The notes under the pieces are model-generated. The model ran no database searches, was not told the DNA's origin, and was given only the letters and a program-made list of their open reading frames with translations. The translations under genes and the position numbers were made by a program. This document shows, in pieces, positions 9,632 to 18,472 of a DNA stretch of 64,000 nt. Location: positions 1 through 64,000 of the forward strand of contig NZ_FMXC01000004.1 in assembly GCF_900103655.1 (NCBI RefSeq), in the 5' to 3' direction. Numbering within the stretch: the first letter of the stretch is position 1; every line of letters starts with the position of its first letter. This DNA is from Lactobacillus kefiranofaciens (GTDB lineage Bacteria; Bacillota; Bacilli; Lactobacillales; Lactobacillaceae).

Positions 9632-10914
9632 TTATTCATTTCCCTGATTTGTTTAATACTTGTGCGAATATTCTTAGTATAGCGATGATAACAGTACAAA
9701 ACTAAGCCAGTGGGATCCTCCTGTGCTCGACCTACTCGTCCAGCAATCTGAACTAAGCTAGCAGTAGTATAAATAGCATCATCCGCTGCAATAATAATTA
9801 CCCAGACATTTTTAAAAGTTACGCCGCGCTCTAAAATCGTCGTAGTTAATAGCACATCCAGTTTTCTTTCTCTAAAGGCTTGCACTTTCTCTAATCTTTG
9901 AGGATCTTGAGCGTGAACGCCAGCCATTTTCAGCTCTTTCATTTTTAATTTATCTTGCAAAGTTTTTAAGTAAGTCGGAATCTCCTCAATCCGCGGTACA
10001 AAAATCAAAAGTGGATGCTTACTCAAAATCACTTTTTTAATTTCCGTTAATAATGCTGGATGAATTTGTTGTCTTTTATTCAAAAATGGCTTAATAAATA
10101 GTTTTTCCTTCGGCACTGGCAAAAGTCCGCCATGAAAACGGCGATTTAACTTTAAAAGCTGAATTGTACCTTTTTTTACTTCTTGCAACAAATCATTCGT
10201 TGGCGTAGCTGTTAAATATGCTCGCATGCCAGTATTTTTGACAGCATTTTTAGCCGCAAAATGCAATTCAGCGTTGCCTACATATGGGAAAGAATCTACC
10301 TCATCAATTACCAATAGATCAAATGCTTGATAAAATTTCATCAATTGGTGCGTTGTACAAATAGTCAATTGCTCCAGTCCAGGCTCCTTATATTCTCTAC
10401 CATGATATTTACCAATCTCAATTTGAGCAAAGGCTGCTTGAAAGCGCGGATAAAGTTCATTAACCACATCAATTCGCGGTGTAGCAATACACGCTCTCTT
10501 CCCTTGACTTAAACAAGTAGCAATTAGCTGAAAAAGCATTTCGGTCTTCCCCGCGCCAGTTACCGCATGCACCAGACTACTCTTCTTCTCTCTAAAATTT
10601 AGTACCAGTTGATCTGAGATCTCCTGCTGCAACGGCGTTAATTTACCTTGCCAGGTTAAACCATCATTTTTTCTTTTTTCAAAACGATCAGTTGCTGGCA
10701 GCCGTATTAGCCAATTGCCTTCGCTAGCTCTACCTAAGCCGATACAGCCGCGACAATAATACTTGCCACTTGGTAATTTATATTTCAAGCGATCGCCACA
10801 ACGATTGCAAATTCCCTTTTAAAACACTGGAACTTGGTTGCATCCCTCAAGTATGCTAGAATCCTCTTGACTAACAATCCATTGACGACCAGATAATAGA
10901 GTTAAATCTTCCAT
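9628..10914 (-). pseudogene. comFA: ComFA DNA-uptake helicase, interrupted by an in-frame TAA
   Basis: The superfamily 2 helicase that drives DNA import. The natural frame starts at the ATG at 10914, with AGAGGTG just upstream. It reads 31 codons, hits TAA at 10821-10819, and continues open in the same frame to 9628. Codons after the stop encode CNRCGDRL, the first half of the four-Cys zinc finger whose second half is CRGC. Walker A VTGAGKTE, the DEVD box and GRVGRAQ are intact. CAA to TAA would explain the stop. A restart at TTG 10788 would lose the first Cys pair. Full length would be about 428 codons, usual for ComFA. A sequencing error cannot be excluded. Confidence 0.8.
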
Positions 10915-10930
10915 AATTTTCACCTCTATT

Positions 10931-10950
10931 ATTTATTACGCAAAAAGAGG
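10931..10950 (-). promoter_or_regulatory. Competence-type (ComX/SigH) box before comFA
   Basis: On the minus strand CTCTTTTTGCGTAATAAAT, with the GCG 27 bases before the comFA ATG. Nearly the same element precedes coiA and recA. It resembles the streptococcal cin-box (T-tract plus TACGAATA), so it is probably the site of a competence sigma factor. Confidence 0.65.
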
Positions 10951-10958
10951 CGATTTTT

Positions 10959-11621
10959 TTGTCAGAAAAAGAAATTTTTTTAACAATTAAGCAAAATGGT
11001 AGCAGTGAATTAATTATCAAAAAAAGCAGATTCATTACTAGCATGGCTCGCACCACTACAGTTGACGAGGCAAATGCGTTTATTCAAAAAATCTCTAAGC
11101 AATATCGTGATGCGACTCATAACACTTTTGCTTACACCATCGGACTAAATGATAATCAGGTTAAAGAAAGCGATAATGGCGAACCTTCAGGTACAGCGGG
11201 CGTACCCGAATTGAAAGCACTCCAATTAATGAAACTAAAAAATGTTACCGTAGTAGTCACGAGATACTTTGGTGGGATTAAATTAGGTGCTGGCGGTTTA
11301 ATTCGTGCTTACTCCAACAGCGTCACCAACGCCGTAGAAAACATTGGCGTAATCAAGCGTGTATTGCAGCAAGAATTAATTTTCAGGGTTCCCTATAATC
11401 GCTTCGATGAGGTAGATCATTATCTTAAAACAAATAATATTTTTATAGCTAACACCGAATATGGCGTTGATGTTAAAATCCATATTTTTTTAGATAGCAA
11501 TGAACAAGAACAAACAAAAAATGACCTAACTAATCTCTTAGCAGGTCAAGTCAATTTTACTAATGGCGAAAAACGTTATAACGAAATTCCAGTAGAAGAC
11601 AATAATTATCATGAGCAATGA
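10959..11621 (+). CDS. yigZ: YigZ/IMPACT family protein
   Basis: A 220-residue protein with the UPF0029 (IMPACT) N-terminal domain, signature TRYFGGIKLGAGGLIRAYS at about residues 105-123, and a C-terminal DUF1949 ferredoxin-like domain from about 140. The biochemical role is not settled; eukaryotic IMPACT regulates translation, and bacterial members are conserved without a clear phenotype. The start is probably the TTG at 10959, after AAGAGG. It is divergent from comFA, and the comFA competence box lies between the two starts, so its own promoter must lie inside the 5' end of comFA. It converges with tagO on a shared terminator. Confidence 0.88.
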   Translation: MSEKEIFLTIKQNGSSELIIKKSRFITSMARTTTVDEANAFIQKISKQYRDATHNTFAYTIGLNDNQVKESDNGEPSGTAGVPELKALQLMKLKNVTVVVTRYFGGIKLGAGGLIRAYSNSVTNAVENIGVIKRVLQQELIFRVPYNRFDEVDHYLKTNNIFIANTEYGVDVKIHIFLDSNEQEQTKNDLTNLLAGQVNFTNGEKRYNEIPVEDNNYHEQ

Positions 11622-11655
11622 AAAAGAGCTTGGTTAACCAGGCTCTTTATTTTTT
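11621..11655 (+). terminator. Bidirectional terminator between yigZ and tagO
   Basis: AAAGAGCTTGG and CCAGGCTCTTT form a stem with flanking A-rich and T-rich runs, so it can end transcripts from both sides. Confidence 0.8.
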
Positions 11656-12807
11656 CGCTTTATTTTTGCTTTTTAGTTGGTCAGGTTTCTCGTCACCTAA
11701 ATGCCAAACTTCTACTGTAGGATCAGTTTTGCTTTTCTGATTAATAATTTTTTGAATTACATGCATTAAAGGATGATATTTTTCACCTAATAAGCCAATT
11801 GATTCCACGAAATATTCTAGTGCAACTAATAGTCCTAATATTAATAACCAAGTGCCCCATGCTGGTGAAAGCAAGAACAATAGCGAAATAAAAGAAAATA
11901 CTAATGACAAAGCATATATTGTTAATACAGTTTGTCTATGCGTCAATCCCATACGCATTAACTGGTGGTGCAAATGATGCTTATCAGCTTCTGAAATTGG
12001 CTTTTTATTTAGTTTACGCCGGATCATTGCATATACCGTATCAGTAATTGGCACGCCTAAAATGATAATTGGTACCAGTAATGAAATAAAGGTCACATTT
12101 TTTAAGCCTTTCAAGGATAATACCGCAACCATAAAGCCGATATAAAGAGCACCAGTATCTCCTAAAAAAATCTTAGCTGGATGGAAATTATACGGTAAAA
12201 AACCCAATAGACAGGCAGCCAGCATAAAACAAGCAATTGGCACATATAACTGATGCGTATGCAGGAAGAAATATCCTACAATCCCCATGGTTGTCAAAGA
12301 AATTAACGATACACCATCAGCTAAACCATCTAAACCATCTATTAAATTAACAGCATTAGTTAAAGCTAAAATCCAAAAAATCGTAATCGGAAAACTCCAC
12401 CACCCCAAATTAACTTCATGCGCTACAAAGGGCAATTTTAAAACATTCATGCGTATTCCTGCTAAAAAATAAATAATTAACGAAGCAATAAAAATCCCAA
12501 ACATTTTTTGTCTTGGTTTTAATTCTAGAATATCATCAATTAATCCCGTCAACACGATTACGCTTGAAGCCAGCAAAATTGAAAAAATTTCATGCGTAGG
12601 GAATTGTTCTCGTAGAAGCACGAAGGCCCCAATGTTAAAGGTAACGAAGATACCAAGTCCCCCAATCGTTGGCATCGGCTTTTTATTAACGCGGCGCGCG
12701 TTAGGATTATCTACGGCCCCTAATACAAAAGCAAGACGCCTGATAAAGGGTGTAATAGCGGCCGAAATGATAACTAATAAAAATAATTCAACAATAATTT
12801 TAAACAT
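11647..12807 (-). CDS. tagO: Undecaprenyl-phosphate GlcNAc-1-phosphate transferase (TagO/WecA type)
   Basis: Polytopic membrane enzyme of the MraY/WecA family. It moves GlcNAc-1-phosphate from UDP-GlcNAc to undecaprenyl phosphate, the first step of wall teichoic acid or related glycopolymers. Visible are the DDILELKPRQK loop, the Mg-binding NAVNLIDGLDGLADG, FLGDTGALYIG and the cytoplasmic HHLHHQLMR motif typical of WecA/TagO rather than MraY. About ten hydrophobic segments are followed by a charged tail. At 386 residues it is slightly longer than Bacillus TagO. It stands alone between rny and yigZ. Confidence 0.92.
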   Translation of the reverse strand: MFKIIVELFLLVIISAAITPFIRRLAFVLGAVDNPNARRVNKKPMPTIGGLGIFVTFNIGAFVLLREQFPTHEIFSILLASSVIVLTGLIDDILELKPRQKMFGIFIASLIIYFLAGIRMNVLKLPFVAHEVNLGWWSFPITIFWILALTNAVNLIDGLDGLADGVSLISLTTMGIVGYFFLHTHQLYVPIACFMLAACLLGFLPYNFHPAKIFLGDTGALYIGFMVAVLSLKGLKNVTFISLLVPIIILGVPITDTVYAMIRRKLNKKPISEADKHHLHHQLMRMGLTHRQTVLTIYALSLVFSFISLLFLLSPAWGTWLLILGLLVALEYFVESIGLLGEKYHPLMHVIQKIINQKSKTDPTVEVWHLGDEKPDQLKSKNKAKK

Positions 12808-12871
12808 ATTTGGCTACTTTCCTTATTTACTTGGTTTAATTATACAAGTAGAGGAGATTTTGTACAAATAA

Positions 12872-12905
12872 CAAAAAAGTTTGAGATTTTCATCCCAAAC
12901 TTTCT
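12872..12905 (-). terminator. rny terminator
   Basis: Minus-strand stem AAAGTTTGGGA / TCTCAAACTTT, short loop, then a T6 run, right after the rny stop. Confidence 0.85.
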
Positions 12906-12909
12906 TTTC

Positions 12910-14544
12910 TTATTTAGCAATTGCCACAACCCGCTTCTCACGGATAAGGGTAATTTTAATATTTCCCGGATAATCAAGTTCTTTTTCAACTTGGTTGCGA
13001 ATATCCCGAGCTAAAATTACTGTACGATCATCTGAAACCTCATCAGGTTCAACCATCACGCGTACTTCACGTCCAGCTTGAATTGCATATGCTTGCTTGA
13101 CGCCATGATAACTCTTAGCTATCTTCTCAAGTTCGGTTAAACGTCTGATATAGTTTTCTAAACTTTCGCTTCTTGCACCAGGACGAGCCGAGGAAATCGT
13201 ATCTGCTGCAACTACAAGTTCAGCAATAAACGATAACTTAAGTACATCTCCGTGGTGAGCGGCAATCGCATTAACTACAATCTCATTTTCATGATACTTA
13301 CGAGTTAATTCAACCCCAATTTCTACATGGGAACCTTCAATATCATGATCGATTGCTTTACCAATATCGTGTAATAATCCCGCGCGAACCGCTAATTTTT
13401 CATCTAGACCTAGTTCAGCAGCCATAGTGCCGGCTAGCTTACCAACTTCAATTGAATGAGATAAAACATTTTGACCATATGAAGTACGATACTTAAGTCG
13501 GCCTAGTGTCTTAACTAGCTCCGGATTCATACGGTGAATTCCGAGTTCCATTAAGGCACTTTCACCAGCTTCATAAATATCGTCGTTAACTTCTTTTCTG
13601 GCCTTATCAACCATCTCTTCAATTCTAGTCGGATGAATTCGACCATCTTTGATTAAACGCTCCATTGCCCTCTTAGCAATCTCACGTCTAATTGGATCAA
13701 ATCCACTCAAGGTAACTACCTTTGGCGTATCATCAATGATTAGATCAATGCCAGTTAAAGCTTCAAATGAACGAATGTTGCGTCCTTCGCGGCCGATAAT
13801 CCGTCCCTTCATCTCTTCATTTGGTAAATCTACTACAGAAACAGTCGTCTCGGCAACCGTATCTGCAGCACTACTTTGAATAGCATCAACAATGATTTGA
13901 TTAGCATAATGATCAGCCTTAGCCTTAACTTCTTCATTGCTATTTCTGATCATTTCGGCACGTTCTTTGACTAGTTCATCAGATAATTGACTAAGCACAA
14001 TTTTTTTAGCTTCTTCTTTATCTAATTTCGCCACATCATAAAGCTTTTGCCGTCTAGCCTCAACCAATTCATCAGCCTTAGTTAGTTTTTCTTTTAAACT
14101 AGCATTCTGCTGCTTTAATTGATCCTCTTTTTGCGTAAGTCCAGCTTCTCGCTCATCTAATAAAGAATTCTTATGTTCCAAGGTATCTTCACGTTGTTGC
14201 AAACGATTTTCTTGGCGAGCTAAGACATCTTTCTTAGAATTTAGTTCGTCTTCGGTCTTTTGCTTATAATCGCGGATTTGTTCTTGAGCCTCAAGAATTT
14301 TTTCTTTCTTAGCGTTCTCTGCACTTTGCTTAACAGCTTCCGCCGCTTGCTTTTGTGCATTAACTTCTGCCTGAGCTGCAGTTACCTGAGCTTTAGCATC
14401 AGCCAAAATATGATCAGCATCATTTTGAGCATTCTGAGCTTTTTGCTCCCATGAATGCTTGCGAACAGCATAACCAATTGCTGTACCTACCAAGATTGAA
14501 ACAATGGCAGTTGCGACGGGAATCACAATTAACAAATTATTCAT
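12910..14544 (-). CDS. rny: Ribonuclease Y
   Basis: Membrane-anchored endoribonuclease that starts mRNA decay in Firmicutes. The 544-residue protein has a single N-terminal membrane segment (about 5-25), a long coiled coil (about 30-200, rich in Glu, Lys, Gln and Ala), a KH domain with [15 protein letters not shown] (about 235-250) and an HD domain with [10 protein letters not shown] and [10 protein letters not shown]. All catalytic HD residues are visible. It lies downstream of recA, separated by the recA terminator. Confidence 0.96.
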   Translation of the reverse strand: MNNLLIVIPVATAIVSILVGTAIGYAVRKHSWEQKAQNAQNDADHILADAKAQVTAAQAEVNAQKQAAEAVKQSAENAKKEKILEAQEQIRDYKQKTEDELNSKKDVLARQENRLQQREDTLEHKNSLLDEREAGLTQKEDQLKQQNASLKEKLTKADELVEARRQKLYDVAKLDKEEAKKIVLSQLSDELVKERAEMIRNSNEEVKAKADHYANQIIVDAIQSSAADTVAETTVSVVDLPNEEMKGRIIGREGRNIRSFEALTGIDLIIDDTPKVVTLSGFDPIRREIAKRAMERLIKDGRIHPTRIEEMVDKARKEVNDDIYEAGESALMELGIHRMNPELVKTLGRLKYRTSYGQNVLSHSIEVGKLAGTMAAELGLDEKLAVRAGLLHDIGKAIDHDIEGSHVEIGVELTRKYHENEIVVNAIAAHHGDVLKLSFIAELVVAADTISSARPGARSESLENYIRRLTELEKIAKSYHGVKQAYAIQAGREVRVMVEPDEVSDDRTVILARDIRNQVEKELDYPGNIKITLIREKRVVAIAK

Positions 14545-14622
14545 GATTACTATCGCCTTTTTTTGAAATTATTCACACTACTTTTATGATAAAGAACCTC
14601 TGTGTTGATGTCAATTAAGATG

Positions 14623-14650
14623 AAAAAACCTTGGAAAATTATTCCAAGGT
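14623..14650 (-). terminator. recA terminator
   Basis: Minus-strand perfect stem CCTTGGAA / TTCCAAGG, 5-base loop, T6 tail. Confidence 0.9.
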
Positions 14651-14662
14651 AAAAGGTAAATT

Positions 14663-15772
14663 CTATTTAGCTTTATCTTTTTGATCGGCTTTTTCAGCAT
14701 TTTTCTGATCAATTTTTTCTTCTGCTTCTTCTCGCTTTTCCTTTATTTTTTCTGGATTTTCGCGGTCAGCAATTGATTTTTCATCAATACCATAAGCCTT
14801 ACGAACTTGCTCTTGAATATCTTGATAAATATCTGGATGATCTTCAAGATACTTTTTAGCATTTTCACGGCCTTGACCAATTCGCTCAGTCTTATATGAG
14901 TACCATGAACCAGCCTTATTAATAATATCCTTGTCGGCAGCCATATCCAGCAATTCTCCACTCTGAGAAATACCCTTACCGTACATAATATCAACTTCAG
15001 CTACCTTGAAAGGTGGGGCAACCTTATTCTTAACTACCTTGATCTTAACTCGGTTACCTAAAACATCACCTGATTGTTTAATCTGTTCAGCTCTTCTAAC
15101 TTCCAGACGAATAGTTGAATAAAACTTCAGCGCACGACCACCAGGAGTAGTTTCAGGATTACCAAACATCACGCCAACTTTCTCACGAATTTGATTGATA
15201 AAGATGGCAATTGTCTTAGTTTTAGAAATGGTACCCGACAATTTCCGCAGAGCTTGACTCATTAAACGAGCTTGCAGACCAACATGGGCATCCCCCATTT
15301 CACCTTCAATTTCTGCACGTGGTACTAATGCAGCAACTGAGTCAACCACCACAATATCAACTGCACCACTAGAAATTAAGGTATCTGCGATCTGCAATCC
15401 CTCTTCACCTGTGTTAGGCTGCGACAAAATCAAAGAATCAATATCGACGCCCAATGCCTCAGCATAAGCGGGGTCCATTGCATTTTCAGCATCGATATAT
15501 GCAGCAGTACCACCGCGCTTTTGTACTTCAGCAACAGCATGTAGCGCCACAGTCGTCTTACCAGATGATTCAGGGCCATAGACTTCAATAATACGACCCC
15601 GAGGATAGCCACCTACACCAATGGCGGCATCTAAAGCTAATGAACCGGTAGGTACAGTAGATATTTGCGTATCAGCCTTTTCGCCCATCCGCATAACAGC
15701 ACCTTTACCGAAATTCTTTTCGATTTTTTTAAGCGCTGCATCAAGGGCAGCCTTTTTTTCATCTTTGGCCAT
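14663..15772 (-). CDS. recA: Recombinase RecA
   Basis: Strand-exchange ATPase and SOS co-protease. The 369-residue protein has Walker [10 protein letters not shown] (66-74), the RecA signature [14 protein letters not shown] and the L2-loop segment [11 protein letters not shown]. The C-terminal tail is very rich in Lys, Glu and Asp, usual in lactobacilli. The ATG follows TAGGAGG. The upstream region holds a sigma-A promoter, an SOS-like box and a competence-type box, so both DNA damage and competence may drive it. cinA, which many Firmicutes carry between pgsA and recA, is absent here. Confidence 0.97.
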   Translation of the reverse strand: MAKDEKKAALDAALKKIEKNFGKGAVMRMGEKADTQISTVPTGSLALDAAIGVGGYPRGRIIEVYGPESSGKTTVALHAVAEVQKRGGTAAYIDAENAMDPAYAEALGVDIDSLILSQPNTGEEGLQIADTLISSGAVDIVVVDSVAALVPRAEIEGEMGDAHVGLQARLMSQALRKLSGTISKTKTIAIFINQIREKVGVMFGNPETTPGGRALKFYSTIRLEVRRAEQIKQSGDVLGNRVKIKVVKNKVAPPFKVAEVDIMYGKGISQSGELLDMAADKDIINKAGSWYSYKTERIGQGRENAKKYLEDHPDIYQDIQEQVRKAYGIDEKSIADRENPEKIKEKREEAEEKIDQKNAEKADQKDKAK

Positions 15773-15801
15773 TAATTTCCTCCTAAATTTAATACTTTAT
15801 A

Positions 15802-15831
15802 ATTATACTTTGACCAGTATTCAATTTGCAA
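15802..15831 (-). promoter_or_regulatory. recA sigma-A promoter
   Basis: Minus strand: -35 TTGCAA (15831-15826), 18-bp spacer, -10 TATAAT (15807-15802), 30 bp before the recA start codon. Confidence 0.65.
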
Positions 15832-15839
15832 GCAAAATG

Positions 15840-15853
15840 CAAACGAGCGTTCA
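15840..15853 (-). promoter_or_regulatory. SOS (LexA)-like box at recA
   Basis: Minus strand TGAACGCTCGTTTG, close to the Gram-positive SOS consensus CGAACnnnnGTTCG. The core GAAC-N4-GTTT has one mismatch. It lies directly upstream of the recA -35 element, a sensible operator position. Confidence 0.5.
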
Positions 15854-15871
15854 AAGAATTTATCCTTCACT

Positions 15872-15890
15872 ATTTATTACGCAAAAAAAG
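15872..15890 (-). promoter_or_regulatory. Competence-type (ComX/SigH) box before recA
   Basis: Minus strand CTTTTTTTGCGTAATAAAT, 100 bp before the recA ATG and upstream of the sigma-A promoter. It is the same element as before comFA and coiA. Confidence 0.62.
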
Positions 15891-15911
15891 AAAACTTTTT
15901 TCTCAAAAAAT

Positions 15912-15940
15912 AAAAAAAGAAGCATTTTTCTGCTTCTTTT
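15912..15940 (-). terminator. pgsA terminator
   Basis: Minus-strand perfect stem AAAAGAAGCA / TGCTTCTTTT with a 6-base loop and further T residues. It ends the ymf-rodZ-pgsA transcript and insulates recA. Confidence 0.85.
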
Positions 15941-15960
15941 AATTTATTTTTCAGTTTATC

Positions 15961-16521
15961 TTACATTGAGCCCTTGAATATACCCCATGATTGATGGAAG
16001 TAGTCATACCCTGAATAAATAGTAAAGATCAATGCTAAGTAGAGCAAGATCGTACCAATGTACCAGAAATTGCCAATTAATAAAAAGATAATTGAAAGCA
16101 TCTGACAAGTCGTCTTGATCTTACCTGGCATTTTAGCTGCCAACACTTGACCTTTATTTTCGGCCAAAATTAAACGTAAACCAGTAACAGCTAATTCGCG
16201 ACAAACAATAATCGCTACAATCCAAGCTGGAGCAAGCTTCAATTCTACTAAAAAGATAAAAGCAGTCATCGTCAGCATTTTATCTGCCAACGGATCAGCA
16301 AACTTGCCAAAGTTGGTAACCATATTGCGTGAACGTGCAATATGACCATCAAACCAGTCAGTAGCAGAAGCAACGGCAAATACAATTGCTGCAATTACCC
16401 AGCTCCAAATAACAGTTGAGTTACCTACGGTAGTATGAGCAGTCCCACCAAAAATAATAATTAACATAAATACTGGAATCAAAAAGATTCTAAAAACAGT
16501 AAGTTTATTGGGTAAATTCAT
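15961..16521 (-). CDS. pgsA: CDP-diacylglycerol-glycerol-3-phosphate 3-phosphatidyltransferase
   Basis: Membrane enzyme that makes phosphatidylglycerol phosphate, the committed step to phosphatidylglycerol and cardiolipin. The 186-residue protein has four to five hydrophobic segments. The CDP-alcohol phosphotransferase signature D-G-x2-A-R-x8-G-x3-D-x3-D is seen in DWFDGHIARSRN through FGKFADPLADK. It lies 22 bp after rodZ, the last gene of the conserved ymfF-ymfH-ymfI-rodZ-pgsA block. Confidence 0.95.
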   Translation of the reverse strand: MNLPNKLTVFRIFLIPVFMLIIIFGGTAHTTVGNSTVIWSWVIAAIVFAVASATDWFDGHIARSRNMVTNFGKFADPLADKMLTMTAFIFLVELKLAPAWIVAIIVCRELAVTGLRLILAENKGQVLAAKMPGKIKTTCQMLSIIFLLIGNFWYIGTILLYLALIFTIYSGYDYFHQSWGIFKGSM

Positions 16522-16543
16522 TCTTCTTTATTTCTCCTAAATC

Positions 16544-17671
16544 CTAATTGCCATTATCATTATTACCACTGTCATTACCGCCGCCATTATTGTTATTTTG
16601 GGTAGTGGTTGATGATTGTTGGGCACTAGATGATTGTTGAGTTTGACTACTTTGATGAGTTTGACTGCTCTGAGTAGTGGTTGATGATTGTTTCTGACTG
16701 CTTTGGGTAGTAGTTTTATTTCTAGTAGTGCTACTCTGCGTGCGACTTTGAGTAGTTGAACCAGTTTTATTATCGTTATTACCAGTGTTGCCATTATTAG
16801 TCGTCGTGCCAGTTGAATCATTTGAATGATCACTATGAGTAGTTGATTTCTTAGCTTTACCAATTAACAAAGTAATGGTCCGATATGCATTATTCGGTGC
16901 GTATGGAATTTTCTTACCGGCAATGGTAATTGAAGTCCCGTTATCGTTACCTAAGGTAACTACTACACGTTCTACATTAGCTGACAAATTAACAGTATGC
17001 TTTTTCTTAGCTAGCAAAGTTGAACTCCAAACACTAACGTTATTAGCTATCACACTAGCTGAAATGTTTTGAGTAGAACCTGCACGAACAACCAACTTAC
17101 GGTTCTTCTTTAAACCAGTTACACGATATTCATTGTCGCTAATCTTCTTCACTTTCACTGGGTTAACCGCAATTTTCTTCTTTGGTTTCTTTGACGAAGA
17201 TGAAGATGATTTCTGTGATGAAACAGTTACGCTATTGTTATCAGCTTGATTATGCTGCCCACCTGATGCAATATGTGCATATAAAGCATATACAACTAGA
17301 ATTACGATAATTAAACCAAGTGCAATCGCAATACGAGGTAAGTAGTTCTTCCATAGATTCTTTTTATTATCTGTGGTTTGACGAACTTCTTCGCTCTTAT
17401 TATCAATTGAATTTTCTACATATTCATCTGGATCAGCCTCAGGCACATCTTCGTGGTAATCGCTGAGTAATTCCTTGCCATCTAATCCAACAACTTGAGC
17501 ATATTGACGAATAAATGCTCTAACATAAAAATCACCAGGAAGCTTATCGAATTCATTTTTTTCAATTGCTGTCAGATATCTACTTTGAATCTTAGTAGCT
17601 TTTTCAATATCTCCAATCGAAAGTCCTTTTGCTTCTCTAGCACTTTTTAATTTATCTCCGATATCTGCCAT
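16544..17671 (-). CDS. rodZ: RodZ-like helix-turn-helix membrane protein
   Basis: A 375-residue protein with a cytoplasmic Cro/C1-type helix-turn-helix domain (about 5-70), one membrane segment (about 110-130), an extracellular DUF4115 beta domain (about 165-265) and a low-complexity tail. RodZ links MreB to the wall synthesis machinery, and the Bacillus member is YmfM. The last ~95 residues are almost only Ser, Thr, Gln, Asn and Gly, and are coded by imprecise DNA repeats, so the tail length probably varies between strains. This is a likely surface-exposed or wall-spanning tail. Confidence 0.88.
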   Translation of the reverse strand: MADIGDKLKSAREAKGLSIGDIEKATKIQSRYLTAIEKNEFDKLPGDFYVRAFIRQYAQVVGLDGKELLSDYHEDVPEADPDEYVENSIDNKSEEVRQTTDNKKNLWKNYLPRIAIALGLIIVILVVYALYAHIASGGQHNQADNNSVTVSSQKSSSSSSKKPKKKIAVNPVKVKKISDNEYRVTGLKKNRKLVVRAGSTQNISASVIANNVSVWSSTLLAKKKHTVNLSANVERVVVTLGNDNGTSITIAGKKIPYAPNNAYRTITLLIGKAKKSTTHSDHSNDSTGTTTNNGNTGNNDNKTGSTTQSRTQSSTTRNKTTTQSSQKQSSTTTQSSQTHQSSQTQQSSSAQQSSTTTQNNNNGGGNDSGNNDNGN

Positions 17672-17738
17672 ATTTACCTCTTCAAAATTAAGTTTAACAA
17701 ATTGAGTATACCATAAAATTTTGCTTACAACGTCTTAG

Positions 17739-18467
17739 TTATAAAAGCCAGCCACCTGTAACATAAATTGTCTGCCCAGTAAGATAGCTACTACGCGGAT
17801 TCAATATAGTTTTAACCCAATAAGAAATATCTTCGCCTTGAGCCCAGCGACCTGCCGGAATTTCTTCCTGCACCTCTTCAATTGTAGCTTGAGAAAAAAT
17901 GCTATTCATTTGTGTTTTCACAGCACCAGGTGCAATTACATTCACGGTTAGGTTATTTGACGCGACTTCGCGCGCATATGCTTGAGCAAAACGACTCAAT
18001 CCACTTTTAGTCCCGCTATATACGGATTCTAATGCACTGCCAGCACCACCATAAACGGAGCCTAAATAAACAATTCGACTAAAACTCTGCTTCATTAATT
18101 GCGGCTCTAATAATTTAGTTAATTTAATTGGCGTAGCTAAATTAATATTAATCACTTGACTAATATTAGTTAATTTTTCATCACCTAAAAAACCATAGTT
18201 AGTTATCCCTTGAGCAAAAATCGCAGCATTAACTGGCAATAAACTATTTACAAAACTAGTTAGTTCTTGATCGCTGGTCGCAAAATTCAACTGAATAGGC
18301 ATAAAATCTAATTCAGGATACTTAGCAAAAAGTTCTTGGGCTAATTGTTCAGCTTGTTCTTTTTTCGTATTGTAATGCAAATACAGCGACCAGCCACTTA
18401 ACGCCAATTCTCGGCAAATAGCTTGTCCAATACCACCAGTGGCACCAAAAACAATCGCTCGCTTCAC
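17739..18467 (-). CDS. ymfI: Short-chain dehydrogenase/reductase (YmfI type)
   Basis: A 242-residue Rossmann-fold reductase with GATGGIGQAIC at the NAD(P) site (about 6-16) and the catalytic Ser plus YSGTK (Tyr-x-x-x-Lys). In Bacillus the gene at this position, YmfI, reduces the 5-aminopentanone modification on Lys of elongation factor P; the same role is inferred only from synteny and similarity. I chose the GTG at 18467, because AAGGAGTGAT lies correctly before it; the upstream TTG at 18476 has no such site. The RBS lies within the end of ymfH. Confidence 0.85.
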   Translation of the reverse strand: MKRAIVFGATGGIGQAICRELALSGWSLYLHYNTKKEQAEQLAQELFAKYPELDFMPIQLNFATSDQELTSFVNSLLPVNAAIFAQGITNYGFLGDEKLTNISQVININLATPIKLTKLLEPQLMKQSFSRIVYLGSVYGGAGSALESVYSGTKSGLSRFAQAYAREVASNNLTVNVIAPGAVKTQMNSIFSQATIEEVQEEIPAGRWAQGEDISYWVKTILNPRSSYLTGQTIYVTGGWLL

Positions 18468-18472
18468 TAAGA

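Noticed and set aside
10867-10897. Promoter for yigZ (TTGACT, 19 bp, GATAAT)
   Set aside because: The spacer is long and it lies within comFA; possible but not firm enough to list as a feature.
10871-11056. Minus-strand ORF across the comFA-yigZ gap
   Set aside because: It runs antisense to the yigZ start in another frame from comFA and has no known domain.
16537-16863. Minus-strand ORF of 108 codons in the rodZ tail
   Set aside because: It is an alternate frame of the low-complexity repeat; the RodZ frame has the domains.
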